Of a stretch of 31,312 bases of DNA, positions 10,750 to 20,512 are shown piece after piece; position 1 is the first letter of the stretch, and every line of letters starts with the position of its first letter. This DNA comes from CAZGMC01 sp964526565 (GTDB lineage Bacteria; Pseudomonadota; Alphaproteobacteria; DSM-16000; Inquilinaceae), in assembly GCA_964526565.1 (NCBI GenBank), contig CAZGMC010000048.1:1-31312 (forward strand), read 5' to 3'. The translations under genes were made by a program, and so were the position numbers. The notes under the pieces were generated by a model that worked only from the letters and a program-made list of their open reading frames with translations, was not told the origin of the DNA and did no database searches.

Positions 10750-12819
10750 ATGCCGAAGCTGACCATCGATGGACTGGAGATCGAGGTGGAGCCGGGGGTC
10801 TCGGTGCTGCAGGCCTGCGAGCGGCTCGGCATCGAGATTCCCCGGTTCTGCTATCATGATCGCCTCAGCGTGCCGGCCAACTGCCGCATGTGCCTGGTGG
10901 AGATGGAGCGATCGCCAAAGCCGATCGCCTCGTGTGCCATGCCCTGTGCCGATGGCATGGTCATCCACACCAACACAGAGATGGTGCACAAGGCGCGCCG
11001 CGGTGTGATGGAATTCCTGCTGATCAACCACCCGCTGGACTGCCCGATCTGCGACCAGGGCGGCGAGTGTGACCTGCAGGACCAGGCCATGGGTTACGGC
11101 TTCGACCGCAGCCGCTACACCGAGGTGAAGCGGGCGGTGAAGGAGAAGTACCTGGGCCCGCTGATCAAGACGTTCATGACGCGGTGCATCCATTGCACCC
11201 GCTGCATCCGCTTCGCCGACGAGATCGCCGGCATGCCCGAACTGGGCGCCACCGGCCGCGGCGAGCACATGGAGATCGGCACCTATATCGAACACGCCAT
11301 TGCGTCCGAACTGTCCGGCAACATGATCGACATCTGCCCGGTCGGGGCGCTGACCTCCAAGCCCTATGCCTTCGAGGCGCGACCGTGGGAGCTGCGCAAG
11401 ACCGAATCGATCGATGTGCTGGATGCGGTCGGCTGCAGCATCCGCGTGGATGCCCGCGGCGGCGAGGTGATGCGGGTGCTGCCGCGGCTGCACGAGGACG
11501 TGAACGAAGAGTGGATCAACGACAAGACCCGATTCGCCTGTGACGGCCTGCGCCGCCAGCGCCTTGACCGTCCCTACGTGCGCCGCGACGGCCGGCTGCA
11601 CCAGGCCACCTGGGGCGAGGCCTTTGCCGCCATCGCCCGGCGCCTGCAGGGGGTGAGCGGCGACCGGATCGCTGCCGTCGCCGGTGACCTGTGCGACGCC
11701 GAATCAATGCTGCTGCTCAAGGAGCTGATGACCGCCCTCGGCTCGCCGCACATCGACTGCCGCCAGGACGGGGCGCCGCTCGATGCCGCGCATCGGGCCG
11801 GTTACATCTTCAACACCGGCATCGCCGGCATCGAGGATGCCGACGCCATCCTGATCGTGGGCTCGAACCCGCGGCTCGAGGCGACCATGGTCAACGCGCG
11901 CATCCGCAAGCGCTGGCTGATGGGCAGGCTCAAGGTCGGCGTCATCGGGCCGCAGGCCGACCTGACCTACCGCACAGAGTACCTGGGCGCCGGCCCGCAG
12001 ACCCTGGACGAGATTGCGCAGGGTCGCCACGGCTTCGGGGCGGTGCTGGACCGGGCCGAGCGGCCGATGATCATTGTCGGCATGGGCGCGCTGGCGCGGC
12101 GCGATGGCGCCCGCGTGCTCGGCGCCTGTCGCCAGGTCGCCGAGCGCCATGGCATGAGTCGCGACGGCTGGAACGGGTTCAACGTTCTGCACACGGCGGC
12201 GGCACGGGTCGGCGGGCTCGACCTCGGCTTCGTCCCGGGGGAGCACGGCCGCGATGTCGCAGGGATTCTTGAAGGAGCCGGCAAGGGGGAGATCGACGTC
12301 GTCTGGCTGCACGGCGCCGACGAGATCGACACGACCGCACTGGGTGAGGCCTTCGTCATCTATCAGGGTCACCATGGCGACCGTGGCGCCCATCACGCCA
12401 GCGTGATCCTGCCGGGCGCGGCGTACACCGAGAAGAACGCCACGTACGTCAACACCGAAGGCCGCGTGCAGCAGGCCCGCATGGCCGTGTTCCCGCCGGG
12501 CGAGGCACGCGAGGACTGGACGATCCTGCGCGCCTTCAGCGAGCAGATCGGCCGGACACTGCCCTATGATTCGCTGCGCGACGTGCGCGCGCGGCTGGCC
12601 GGGGTCAATCCGGTGTTCGGCGCCATCGATACGCTGCAGCCGGCGCCATGGGCCGAGTTCGGCACGACGCAGGGCGGCATGGACCCCGCGCCGTTTGTGT
12701 CGCCGATCGAAAACTTCTATATGACCGATCCCATCAGCCGCGCCTCGATCACCATGGCCAAGTGCGTGGACGAGATCCTGGGCCGCGGCGACACCGGCAA
12801 GACGGGCACCCATGGATAA
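10750..12819 (+). CDS. nuoG: NADH:quinone oxidoreductase subunit G
   Basis: 75-kDa-type subunit of the peripheral arm; 689 aa. I use ATG 10750 (MPKLTIDGLEIEVEPG), preceded by AGGGAG, rather than the adjacent GTG 10747. Domains: N-terminal 2Fe-2S ferredoxin (FCYHDRLSVPANCRMCLVEM, cluster N1b), the His-Cys3 ligand set for N5 (HPLDCPICDQGGECDLQD), a 4Fe-4S motif for N4 (CIHCTRCIRFADE with CPVGALTSKP), then a molybdopterin-oxidoreductase-like domain without obvious cofactor site. The extra N7 cluster of some bacteria is not apparent. It is separated from nuoF by the inserted gene pair, and its 3' end overlaps nuoH by eight bases. Confidence 0.98.
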   Translation: MPKLTIDGLEIEVEPGVSVLQACERLGIEIPRFCYHDRLSVPANCRMCLVEMERSPKPIASCAMPCADGMVIHTNTEMVHKARRGVMEFLLINHPLDCPICDQGGECDLQDQAMGYGFDRSRYTEVKRAVKEKYLGPLIKTFMTRCIHCTRCIRFADEIAGMPELGATGRGEHMEIGTYIEHAIASELSGNMIDICPVGALTSKPYAFEARPWELRKTESIDVLDAVGCSIRVDARGGEVMRVLPRLHEDVNEEWINDKTRFACDGLRRQRLDRPYVRRDGRLHQATWGEAFAAIARRLQGVSGDRIAAVAGDLCDAESMLLLKELMTALGSPHIDCRQDGAPLDAAHRAGYIFNTGIAGIEDADAILIVGSNPRLEATMVNARIRKRWLMGRLKVGVIGPQADLTYRTEYLGAGPQTLDEIAQGRHGFGAVLDRAERPMIIVGMGALARRDGARVLGACRQVAERHGMSRDGWNGFNVLHTAAARVGGLDLGFVPGEHGRDVAGILEGAGKGEIDVVWLHGADEIDTTALGEAFVIYQGHHGDRGAHHASVILPGAAYTEKNATYVNTEGRVQQARMAVFPPGEAREDWTILRAFSEQIGRTLPYDSLRDVRARLAGVNPVFGAIDTLQPAPWAEFGTTQGGMDPAPFVSPIENFYMTDPISRASITMAKCVDEILGRGDTGKTGTHG

Positions 12820-13834
12820 CGGCTTCTGGACGGGATACGCGTGGCCGACGATCTGGGTCGTCATCCAGATCATGGTCGTCATCGCGCCGCTGCTGCTGGC
12901 AGTGGCCTATCTCACCTATGCCGAGCGCAAGATCCTGGGTGCCCTGCAGCTCCGCCAGGGACCGATCACGGTCGGTCCGTTCGGCCTGCTGCAGCCCATC
13001 GCCGACGGCATGAAGCTGTTCTTCAAGGAGACCATCATCCCCAGCGGTGCCAACCGGGTGGTGTTCATCATCGCGCCGATGGTCACCTTCCTGTTGAGCC
13101 TGGTCGCCTGGGCGGTGATTCCCTTCGGCGAGGGCCTGGTCATCGCCGACATCAATGTCGGCATCCTCTATCTGTTCGCGATCTCGTCGCTGGGCGTGTA
13201 CGGCATCGTCATGGCCGGCTGGGCCTCGAATTCGCGCTACGCCTTCCTTGGCGGCCTGCGCTCGGCGGCGCAGATGGTGTCGTACGAGGTGTCGATCGGC
13301 TTCATTATCGTCTCGGTGCTGCTCTCCGTCGGCTCGCTGAACCTGAGCGACATCGTGCGCGCCCAGGAGACCGTCTGGTTCATCATTCCGCACTTCCCGA
13401 TGGCGGTCGTGTTCTTCATCTCGGCGCTGGCCGAGACCAACCGGGCGCCGTTCGACCTGCCCGAGGGCGAATCGGAGATCACCGGCGGGTTCATGGTGGA
13501 ATATTCCGCCATGACGTACGCGCTGTTCTTCCTCGGCGAGTACGCCAACATGATCCTGATGAGCGCGATGACGACCATCCTGTTCCTGGGCGGCTGGCTG
13601 CCGCCGTTCGGGGTGGTGCCGTTCACCTGGATCCCCGGCCCGATCTGGCTGATTCTGAAAATCTGCTTCTGCCTGTTCCTGTTCATCTGGGTTCGCGGCA
13701 CCATGCCTCGGTTCCGCTACGACCAGCTGATGCGGCTCGGTTGGAAGGTGTTCCTGCCGCTGTCGCTGTTCTGGGTGGTGTTGACGGCGGGCGTGCTGAT
13801 GGCGACCGGCTGGCTGCCGGGCGAGACCATGTGA
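12812..13834 (+). CDS. nuoH: NADH:quinone oxidoreductase subunit H
   Basis: Membrane subunit (ND1 homologue) that forms the floor of the quinone chamber; 340 aa with about eight membrane helices. Conserved stretches include YLTYAERKILGALQLRQGP, the acidic loop LAETNRAPFDLPEGESE, and GFMVEYSAMTYALFFLGEY. Start ATG 12812 overlaps the end of nuoG. A frame-shifted ORF of similar length on the same strand is a shadow produced by GC-rich codons. Confidence 0.98.
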   Translation: MDNGFWTGYAWPTIWVVIQIMVVIAPLLLAVAYLTYAERKILGALQLRQGPITVGPFGLLQPIADGMKLFFKETIIPSGANRVVFIIAPMVTFLLSLVAWAVIPFGEGLVIADINVGILYLFAISSLGVYGIVMAGWASNSRYAFLGGLRSAAQMVSYEVSIGFIIVSVLLSVGSLNLSDIVRAQETVWFIIPHFPMAVVFFISALAETNRAPFDLPEGESEITGGFMVEYSAMTYALFFLGEYANMILMSAMTTILFLGGWLPPFGVVPFTWIPGPIWLILKICFCLFLFIWVRGTMPRFRYDQLMRLGWKVFLPLSLFWVVLTAGVLMATGWLPGETM

Positions 13835-13840
13835 GACGAG

Positions 13841-13864
13841 GACAAGGACAAGGACAAGGGCAAG
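13841..13864. repeat. hexamer tandem repeat in the nuoH-nuoI spacer
   Basis: GACAAG is repeated three times (13841-13858), followed by a variant GGCAAG (13859-13864). It fills most of the 41-base spacer just before the nuoI ribosome-binding site (GGAGG). It is purine-rich and unstructured, and may vary in length between strains. Confidence 0.85.
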
Positions 13865-13875
13865 GGTAGGAGGCC

Positions 13876-14364
13876 ATGGCGTTCATCGATCGCGCGGCGC
13901 GCAGCCTGCTGCTCAGCGAACTGCTGACAGGCATGGCGCTGACCTTCCGGTACATGTTCAAGCCGAAGGTGACTCTCAACTACCCCTTCGAGAAGGGGCC
14001 CATCAGCCCCCGTTTTCGCGGCGAGCACGCGTTGCGGCGCTACCCCAATGGCGAGGAGCGCTGCATCGCCTGCAAGCTGTGCGAGGCGATCTGCCCGGCG
14101 CTGGCCATCACCATCGAGGCCGAGCCGCGCGAAGATGGCAGCCGGCGCACGACGCGCTACGATATCGACATGACCAAGTGCATCTACTGCGGCTTCTGCC
14201 AGGAGGCGTGCCCGGTGGATGCCATCGTCGAAGGGCCGAACTTCGAATTCTCTACCGAAACGCGGCAGGAGCTGTACTACAACAAGGAAAAGCTGCTGGC
14301 CAACGGCGATCGCTGGGAGGCGCAGCTCGCCGCGAACATTGCGGCCGACGCGCCTTACCGCTAA
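13876..14364 (+). CDS. nuoI: NADH:quinone oxidoreductase subunit I
   Basis: Ferredoxin-like subunit that carries 4Fe-4S clusters N6a and N6b on the way to N2; 162 aa, normal. Both motifs are complete: CIACKLCEAICPALAI and CIYCGFCQEACPVDAI. The N-terminal amphipathic segment that anchors it to the membrane arm is present (about 1-35). GGAGG precedes ATG 13876 by a few bases. Confidence 0.98.
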   Translation: MAFIDRAARSLLLSELLTGMALTFRYMFKPKVTLNYPFEKGPISPRFRGEHALRRYPNGEERCIACKLCEAICPALAITIEAEPREDGSRRTTRYDIDMTKCIYCGFCQEACPVDAIVEGPNFEFSTETRQELYYNKEKLLANGDRWEAQLAANIAADAPYR

Positions 14365-14502
14365 AAAGCCCCCGTACGCCGCGGCGACCCGTGCGTCAGC
14401 CGGGACGCAGCGCTCAGTGGCGCGGCCCTGCGGCCGCCGCCGCGCCCTCCTTCGGACCCGTGACGCCGCGCCGGCACAGCCGCGCGGCGGGAGCGTTTCG
14501 GC

Positions 14503-15129
14503 ATGATTGTTGGGGCCCTGGCCTTCTACCTGTTTTCCGCCGTGGCCATCGCCTCGGCGGTGATGGTGATCGCGGCGCGGAACCCCGTGCACTCGGTGCT
14601 GTTCCTGATCCTGGCCTTCTTCAACGCCGCCGGCCTGTTCGTGCTGATGGGCGCGGAGTTCCTGGCCATGATCCTGGTCGTGGTCTATGTCGGCGCCGTG
14701 GCAGTGCTGTTCCTGTTCGTGGTCATGATGCTCGACATCAATTTCGCCGAGCTGCGCCAGGGCCTTCTGCAGTACCTGCCGTTCGGCGTGCTGATCGGCG
14801 TCATCCTGCTGGTTGAGCTGCTGTTCGTCATCGGCGCCTGGACGCTGGTGCCCGCGGCCGAACTGGCCGCCGCGGCGCCGGCGGCGACGCCGGTCCTGGA
14901 CCCCGACGTTACCAATACCGAGGCGCTCGGCCTGCTGCTGTACACCGAATACCTGTACCTGTTCCAGGCGGCCGGCCTGGTGCTGCTGGTCGCCATGATC
15001 GGTGCGATCGTGCTGACGCTGCGCCAGCGCGTCGGCGTCCGCCGGCAGGACGTCGCCGCGCAGATCAACCGCCGGCGCGAGGAGGTCCTGACGGTGCGCA
15101 AGGTCGAGCCCGGGGGAGGGGTATCGTAA
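14503..15129 (+). CDS. nuoJ: NADH:quinone oxidoreductase subunit J
   Basis: Membrane-arm subunit (ND6 homologue), 208 aa, five predicted helices. The conserved third-helix region YVGAVAVLFLFVVMMLDI is intact. It is preceded by a 138-bp spacer after nuoI, the longest between adjacent nuo genes here, in which I see neither a gene nor a clear promoter. An Ala/Pro-rich loop near 120-135 is longer than strictly needed. The stop codon shares one base with the nuoK start. Confidence 0.97.
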   Translation: MIVGALAFYLFSAVAIASAVMVIAARNPVHSVLFLILAFFNAAGLFVLMGAEFLAMILVVVYVGAVAVLFLFVVMMLDINFAELRQGLLQYLPFGVLIGVILLVELLFVIGAWTLVPAAELAAAAPAATPVLDPDVTNTEALGLLLYTEYLYLFQAAGLVLLVAMIGAIVLTLRQRVGVRRQDVAAQINRRREEVLTVRKVEPGGGVS

Positions 15130-15437
15130 TGGAGATCGGGCTCTCGCATTACCTGACGGTCGCCGCAGTCCTGTTCACGATCGGCATCGCCGGCATCTTC
15201 CTGAACCGGAAGAACGTGATCATCATCCTGATGTCGATCGAGCTGATCCTGCTCGCCGTCAACATCAACCTGGTCGCGTTCTCCGTGCAGCTGGGCGACA
15301 TGACCGGGCAGGTCTTCGCCATGTTCGTGCTCACCGTGGCGGCGGCGGAGGCGGCCATCGGCCTTGCCATCCTCGTCGTCTACTTCCGCAACCGCGGCTC
15401 CATCGCGGTTGAGGACATCAACGTGATGAGAGGCTAG
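15129..15437 (+). CDS. nuoK: NADH:quinone oxidoreductase subunit K
   Basis: Small membrane subunit (ND4L homologue) of the proton-translocating arm; 102 aa with three helices. The two helix glutamates essential in the family are visible (SIELILLAVNINLVAF and VAAAEAAIGLAILV). It overlaps nuoJ by one base (TAATG) and is followed by nuoL after 11 bases. Confidence 0.98.
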   Translation: MEIGLSHYLTVAAVLFTIGIAGIFLNRKNVIIILMSIELILLAVNINLVAFSVQLGDMTGQVFAMFVLTVAAAEAAIGLAILVVYFRNRGSIAVEDINVMRG

Positions 15438-15448
15438 GACGCCCCGCC

Positions 15449-17395
15449 ATGGAAGTCGCCGCCATCTTCCTGCCGCTGCTGGGGTGCATCGTCGCCGGGC
15501 TGTTCGCCAGCCGGATCGGCGAGCGCGGCGCCATGGCGGTGACCTGCATCGCCGTGAACGCGGCCCTGCTGATCTCCATCTGGCTGTTCGTCGATGTCGC
15601 CATCCTCGACAACACGCGCACGGTGACCCTGTTCACCTTCCTCGACAGCGGCAGTTTCGAGGCCGACTGGGCGCTGCGCATGGACACGCTGACCGTGGTC
15701 ATGCTGCTGGTCGTCAACGGCGTCTCGGGCATGGTGCACATCTACTCCATCGGCTACATGGAGCATGACCCGGACAAGGCGCGGTTCTTCTCGTTCCTCA
15801 GCCTGTTCACCTTTGCCATGCTGCTGCTGGTCAGCGCCGACAACCTGATCCAGCTGTTCGTCGGCTGGGAGGGCGTCGGCCTGGCCTCCTACCTGCTGAT
15901 CGGCTTCTGGCACGAGCGCGAGTCGGCCCGTGCCGCCGCAGTGAAGGCATTCGTCGTCAACCGCGTCGGCGACTTCGGGTTTATCCTCGGCATCATTGCC
16001 GTGTTCCTGCTGTTCGACTCGGTGCAGTTCGAGACCATTTTCGCACTGGCCGGCGAGCCGGGCTACGCCGATGCCACGTTCCCGTTCCTGGGCATGGAGG
16101 TGAACCACCTGACCACGGCGTGCCTGCTGCTGTTCATCGGCGCCATGGGCAAGTCGGCGCAGCTCGGCCTGCACACCTGGCTGCCCGACGCGATGGAAGG
16201 ACCGACCCCGGTCTCTGCCCTGATCCACGCGGCGACCATGGTGACGGCGGGGGTGTTCATGGTCTGCCGGCTGTCGCCGCTGTTCGAATATGCACCGGCA
16301 GCGCTGATGGTGGTCACCGTGGTCGGCGCACTGACGGCCATCGTCGCCGCCACGATCGGCCTCACCCCGTTCGACATCAAGCGGGTGATCGCCTATTCGA
16401 CGATGAGCCAGCTCGGCTACATGTTCTTCGCGGCGGGCGTGTCGGCCTATTCGGCGGCGATGTTCCACCTGGCCACCCACGCCGCCTTCAAGGCGCTGCT
16501 GTTCCTCGGCGCCGGCTCGGTGATCCACGCGCTGTCGGGCGAACAGGACATGCGCAAGATGGGCGGCCTGTGGCGCCATATCCCCTGGACGTACGGCCTG
16601 ATGTGGATCGGCTCGCTGGCCCTGGCCGGCATCGGCATCTACGGCGTGTTCGGCTTTGCCGGGTACTACTCCAAGGATATCGTCATCGAGGCCGCCTTCG
16701 CGGCGCACAGCTGGGACGGCATGCTGGCGTACTGGCTGGGCGTGACCGCCGCGCTGCTCACCGCCATCTACAGCTTCCGCCTGATCTTCCTGACGTTCCA
16801 CCGCCAGCCGCGGGCCGACGAGCACGTCATGTCGCACGTCCACGAATCGCCCTGGACCATGCTGGGGCCGTGCGTGGTGCTCGCCGTCGGAGCCGTGTTC
16901 CTCGGCGCCATCGGCTACGGGTCCTTCGTCGGCGCGTACCGCGAGGACTTCTGGCAGGATGCGATCCTGGTACTGGCCGCCCGCGACACGATCGAGGCCG
17001 CGCATCACCTGCCGCTGTGGGTCAAGCTGCTGCCGGTGCTGATGGGCTTTGCCGGCATTGCGATCGCGTACCTGGCCTACATGGTCGAGCCCGGCCTGCC
17101 CGGCCGGATCGCGGCGGCGGTGCGGCCCCTGTACACGCTGTTTTTCAACAAGTGGTACTTCGACGAGCTGTACCGATGGCTCTTCGTACGGCCGGTCCAT
17201 GTGCTGGGCCGCGGCCTGTGGCAGACCGGCGACATGGCCATCATCGACGGCTTCGGCCCCGACGGCATCGCGCGCGTCTCGCGCGGGCTGGCGCAGAGGT
17301 TCAGCCGCTTTCAGACGGGTTACGTCTACCACTATGCCTTCGTCATGCTGATCGGCATTGTGGTGTTCGTCACCTGGTACCTGTACGCGATCTAG
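15449..17395 (+). CDS. nuoL: NADH:quinone oxidoreductase subunit L
   Basis: Distal antiporter-like proton pump subunit (ND5 homologue); 648 aa, about sixteen helices including the long lateral helix at the C-terminus. Key regions are intact: LFVGWEGVGLASYLLIGFW with the essential glutamate of the antiporter core, HTWLPDAMEGPTPVSALIHA, the lysine-containing helix KSAQLGLHTW, and AGYYSKDIVIE. Length and order (K-L-M-N) are standard. Confidence 0.98.
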   Translation: MEVAAIFLPLLGCIVAGLFASRIGERGAMAVTCIAVNAALLISIWLFVDVAILDNTRTVTLFTFLDSGSFEADWALRMDTLTVVMLLVVNGVSGMVHIYSIGYMEHDPDKARFFSFLSLFTFAMLLLVSADNLIQLFVGWEGVGLASYLLIGFWHERESARAAAVKAFVVNRVGDFGFILGIIAVFLLFDSVQFETIFALAGEPGYADATFPFLGMEVNHLTTACLLLFIGAMGKSAQLGLHTWLPDAMEGPTPVSALIHAATMVTAGVFMVCRLSPLFEYAPAALMVVTVVGALTAIVAATIGLTPFDIKRVIAYSTMSQLGYMFFAAGVSAYSAAMFHLATHAAFKALLFLGAGSVIHALSGEQDMRKMGGLWRHIPWTYGLMWIGSLALAGIGIYGVFGFAGYYSKDIVIEAAFAAHSWDGMLAYWLGVTAALLTAIYSFRLIFLTFHRQPRADEHVMSHVHESPWTMLGPCVVLAVGAVFLGAIGYGSFVGAYREDFWQDAILVLAARDTIEAAHHLPLWVKLLPVLMGFAGIAIAYLAYMVEPGLPGRIAAAVRPLYTLFFNKWYFDELYRWLFVRPVHVLGRGLWQTGDMAIIDGFGPDGIARVSRGLAQRFSRFQTGYVYHYAFVMLIGIVVFVTWYLYAI

Positions 17396-17414
17396 GCGGG
17401 AGTCCGAGGCCGAC

Positions 17415-18959
17415 ATGGTCAACATGCCGCTGTTGTCGCTGGTCACGTTCCTGCCGGTCGTCGGCGCCGCGATCATCTTCCTGATCGCCCGCGGCCCCGA
17501 CGACGTGGTGGCGCGCAATGCGCGCTACATGGCGCTGTGGACGACGCTGGCGACCTTCCTGCTGTCGCTGTTCATCTGGTTCAACTTCGAGACCGGCACG
17601 GCGGCCTTCCAGTTCGAGGAGCGGGTCGAGTGGTTCCCCGGCCTCGGCATCTCCTACCGCATGGGCGTCGACGGCATCTCCATGATGTTCGTCCTGCTGT
17701 CGACGCTGCTCATGCCGATCTGCATTCTGGCAAGCTGGGATGCCATCCAGGACCGGGTGAAGGAATACATGATCGCCTTCCTCATCCTGGAAACGATGAT
17801 GGTCGGCATGTTCTGCGCCCTCGACTACGTCCTGTTCTACGTATTCTTCGAGGGCGTACTGATTCCGATGTTCATCATCATTGGCGTCTGGGGGCACGGC
17901 GAGCGCCGGGTCTACGCGGCGTTCAAGTTCTTCCTGTTCACGCTGACCGGCTCGGTGCTGATGCTGGTCGCCATGCTGACCATGTACCTTCAGGCCGGCA
18001 CCACCGACGTACTCGTCCTGCTCGGCCGCGAGGCAGGCCCGAACGGGCTGGTCGCCTTCCCCTACGACATGCAGTTCTGGCTGTGGCTGGCGCTGTTCGC
18101 CTCGTTCGCCGTCAAGGTGCCGATGTGGCCGGTGCACACGTGGCTGCCGGACGCGCACGTACAGGCACCGACGGCGGGGTCGGTGATCCTGGCCGGCGTG
18201 CTGCTGAAGATGGGCGGCTACGGGTTCCTGCGCTTCTCCATCCCGATGCTGCCGGAGGCGACGGCCTTCTTCGCGCCGCTGGTGTTTGCGCTCAGCGTCA
18301 TCGCCATCATCTACACGTCGCTGGTCGCCCTGGCCCAGAACAACATGAAGAAGCTGATCGCGTATTCGTCGATCGCCCACATGGGCTTCGCGACGCTCGG
18401 CATGTTCACCATCACGACCCAGGGCATCCAGGGCTCGATCTTCCAGATGCTCAGCCACGGCATCGTCTCGGCGGCGCTGTTCCTCATCGTCGGCGTCGTC
18501 TACGACCGGCTGCACACGCTGGAGATCGACCGCTATGGCGGCCTGATCAACAACATGCCGAAATATGCCTTCTTCTTCATGGTGTTCATGCTGGCCTCGG
18601 CGGGCCTGCCGGGGACGAGCGGCTATGTCGGCGAGTTCCTCAGCCTGGTCGGTGCCTTCATCGTCTCGAGCTGGGTCGCCGTCCTGGCGGCGACCGGCGT
18701 CATCCTGGGCGCGGTCTACATGCTGTCGCTCTACCGCCGCGTCGTGTTCGGGCAGATCACCAAGGACGACGTCAGGACCATGGTCGATCTCAACACCCGC
18801 GAGATTGCCATATTCGTGCCGCTGCTCTTGATGGTGCTGTGGATGGGCATCCATCCGTCGAGCTTCATCGACGTGATGGACGCATCGGTCGAAAACCTGA
18901 TCGAAAGCTATCAGCTGGCGCTGGCGCGGGCCGACGCCGTAACCGTGGCCGCGCAGTGA
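17415..18959 (+). CDS. nuoM: NADH:quinone oxidoreductase subunit M
   Basis: Antiporter-like proton pump subunit (ND4 homologue), 514 aa from ATG 17415 (MVNMPLLSLVTFLPVVGA); ATG 17424 is three codons later and also possible. The frame is open further upstream, but that part lies inside nuoL and is not Nuo-like. Seen: the conserved glutamate in FFEGVLIPMFIIIGVWG, KVPMWPVHTWLPDAHVQAPT, and NMKKLIAYSSIAHMGF. About fourteen helices. Confidence 0.98.
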   Translation: MVNMPLLSLVTFLPVVGAAIIFLIARGPDDVVARNARYMALWTTLATFLLSLFIWFNFETGTAAFQFEERVEWFPGLGISYRMGVDGISMMFVLLSTLLMPICILASWDAIQDRVKEYMIAFLILETMMVGMFCALDYVLFYVFFEGVLIPMFIIIGVWGHGERRVYAAFKFFLFTLTGSVLMLVAMLTMYLQAGTTDVLVLLGREAGPNGLVAFPYDMQFWLWLALFASFAVKVPMWPVHTWLPDAHVQAPTAGSVILAGVLLKMGGYGFLRFSIPMLPEATAFFAPLVFALSVIAIIYTSLVALAQNNMKKLIAYSSIAHMGFATLGMFTITTQGIQGSIFQMLSHGIVSAALFLIVGVVYDRLHTLEIDRYGGLINNMPKYAFFFMVFMLASAGLPGTSGYVGEFLSLVGAFIVSSWVAVLAATGVILGAVYMLSLYRRVVFGQITKDDVRTMVDLNTREIAIFVPLLLMVLWMGIHPSSFIDVMDASVENLIESYQLALARADAVTVAAQ

Positions 18960-18979
18960 CGGCGGAAGGCTGAGCCACC

Positions 18980-20467
18980 ATGACCGAGTTTCCCAACCTG
19001 CTGCCGGCCCTGCCGGAGATCTTCCTGGCCTGTGCCGGCATGGCCCTGCTGATGCTTGGCGTGTTCCGCGGCGATGACTCGACCCGCCTGGTGTCCGGCC
19101 TGGCGGTGGGCGCCTTCGCCGTCGCATGCATCATGGTGCTGGCTATCGGCGGCGGCCAGACGAGAACCTTCAACGGCCTGTTCATCGTCGACGGCTTCGC
19201 CGTTTTCATGAAGGCGCTGGTCCTGTTCGGCGCCGGGTTCACACTGGTCATGTCGCAGGGCTACATCGAGCGCGAGCAGATGCGGCGGTTCGAGTATCCG
19301 ATCCTGTTCGTGTTCGCGACGGTTGGCATGATGATGATGATCAGCGCCAACGACCTGATCTCGCTCTATGTCGGGCTGGAGCTGCAGAGCCTGGCGCTGT
19401 ACGTGATCGCCGCCTTCCGCCGCGACAGCGTGCGCTCGTCCGAGGCCGGCCTGAAATACTTCCTGCTCAGCGCGCTGTCGTCGGGCATGCTGCTGTACGG
19501 CGCCTCGCTGATCTACGGCTTCTCCGGCACAACCAACTTCGATGTGCTGGCCCAGGCGTCGCTGGGCCTGCGCGAGGCGCCGGAGCTGGGTCTGATCATC
19601 GGCATCGTGTTCGTATCGGCCGGTCTGGCCTTCAAGGTGTCGGCGGTGCCGTTCCACATGTGGACGCCTGATGTCTATGAAGGCGCACCGACGCCGGTAA
19701 CGGCGTTCTTCGCCGTGGCGCCAAAGGTGGCGGCCATGGCGCTGTTCGTGCGCGTCCTGATGGGGCCGTTCGGCGAGCTGTCCGATCAGTGGCGGCAGAT
19801 CATCATCGTCGCCTCGGTCCTGTCGATGGTCCTGGGCGCCTTCGCCGCCATCAACCAGCGCAACATCAAGCGGCTGATGGCGTATTCGTCGATCAGCCAT
19901 GTCGGCTTCATCCTGGTCGGGCTGGCGGCGGCGACATCCGAAGGCGTGCGCGGTGTCATCGTATACATGACCATCTACCTGGCCATGAACGTCGGCACCT
20001 TCGCCTGCATCCTGTGCATGCGCGTCAACGGCCGCATGGTCGAGCGCATCGACGACCTGGCCGGCCTGAGCCGCACCAACCCGCTGCTGGCCCTGGTCCT
20101 GGCCGTGTTCATGTTCTCGCTGGCCGGCATCCCGCCGCTGGCCGGGTTCTTCGCCAAGGTCTATGTGTTCATGGCGGCGGTCGGCGCAGGTCTGTACGCG
20201 GTTGCAGTGATCGCCGTGCTGTCCAGCGTGGTGGCGGCTTTCTACTACATCCGCATCGTCAAGCTGATGTATTTCGATGAACCCGTCGAGGCCCTGGACC
20301 GCCCGATCGGCAAGGAGATGGCGGCAGTCCTTGTTGCCACCGGTCTTTTCGTTGCGTTTTTCTTTGCGCTGCCGGCACCGATCGTCGACGCTGCGGGCAC
20401 CGCCGCGGCGGCCCTGTTCGCGCCCGGACCGATCGAGGCGACGGTTGCCGCGCCGCCGCCCGGCTAG
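18980..20467 (+). CDS. nuoN: NADH:quinone oxidoreductase subunit N
   Basis: Third antiporter-like subunit (ND2 homologue), 495 aa, about fourteen helices. Conserved parts include YVGLELQSLALYVIAAF, KVSAVPFHMWTPDVYEGAPT, NIKRLMAYSSISHVGFILVG, and LAGIPPLAGFFAKVYVF. Last gene of the nuo cluster. A short repeat and birA follow on the same strand without a visible terminator, so downstream genes may share the nuo transcript. Confidence 0.98.
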   Translation: MTEFPNLLPALPEIFLACAGMALLMLGVFRGDDSTRLVSGLAVGAFAVACIMVLAIGGGQTRTFNGLFIVDGFAVFMKALVLFGAGFTLVMSQGYIEREQMRRFEYPILFVFATVGMMMMISANDLISLYVGLELQSLALYVIAAFRRDSVRSSEAGLKYFLLSALSSGMLLYGASLIYGFSGTTNFDVLAQASLGLREAPELGLIIGIVFVSAGLAFKVSAVPFHMWTPDVYEGAPTPVTAFFAVAPKVAAMALFVRVLMGPFGELSDQWRQIIIVASVLSMVLGAFAAINQRNIKRLMAYSSISHVGFILVGLAAATSEGVRGVIVYMTIYLAMNVGTFACILCMRVNGRMVERIDDLAGLSRTNPLLALVLAVFMFSLAGIPPLAGFFAKVYVFMAAVGAGLYAVAVIAVLSSVVAAFYYIRIVKLMYFDEPVEALDRPIGKEMAAVLVATGLFVAFFFALPAPIVDAAGTAAAALFAPGPIEATVAAPPPG

Positions 20468-20511
20468 GCCCGGATTGGCCCGGGATAGGCCCGGGATAGG
20501 CCCGGATAGGC
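20467..20511. repeat. tandem GGCCCGG(G)ATA repeat between nuoN and birA
   Basis: Four units of 10-11 bases (GGCCCGGATT, GGCCCGGGATA twice, GGCCCGGATA) plus a partial fifth fill the whole nuoN-birA spacer. They contain self-complementary GGCCCGGG/CCCGGGCC parts. Likely a slippage product; it leaves birA without a conventional ribosome-binding site other than the GGATAGG within the last unit. Confidence 0.85.
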
Positions 20512-20512
20512 A

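Noticed and set aside
12841..13869. 342-aa plus-strand frame overlapping nuoH
   Set aside because: A frame-shifted shadow of nuoH without hydrophobic segments or motifs.
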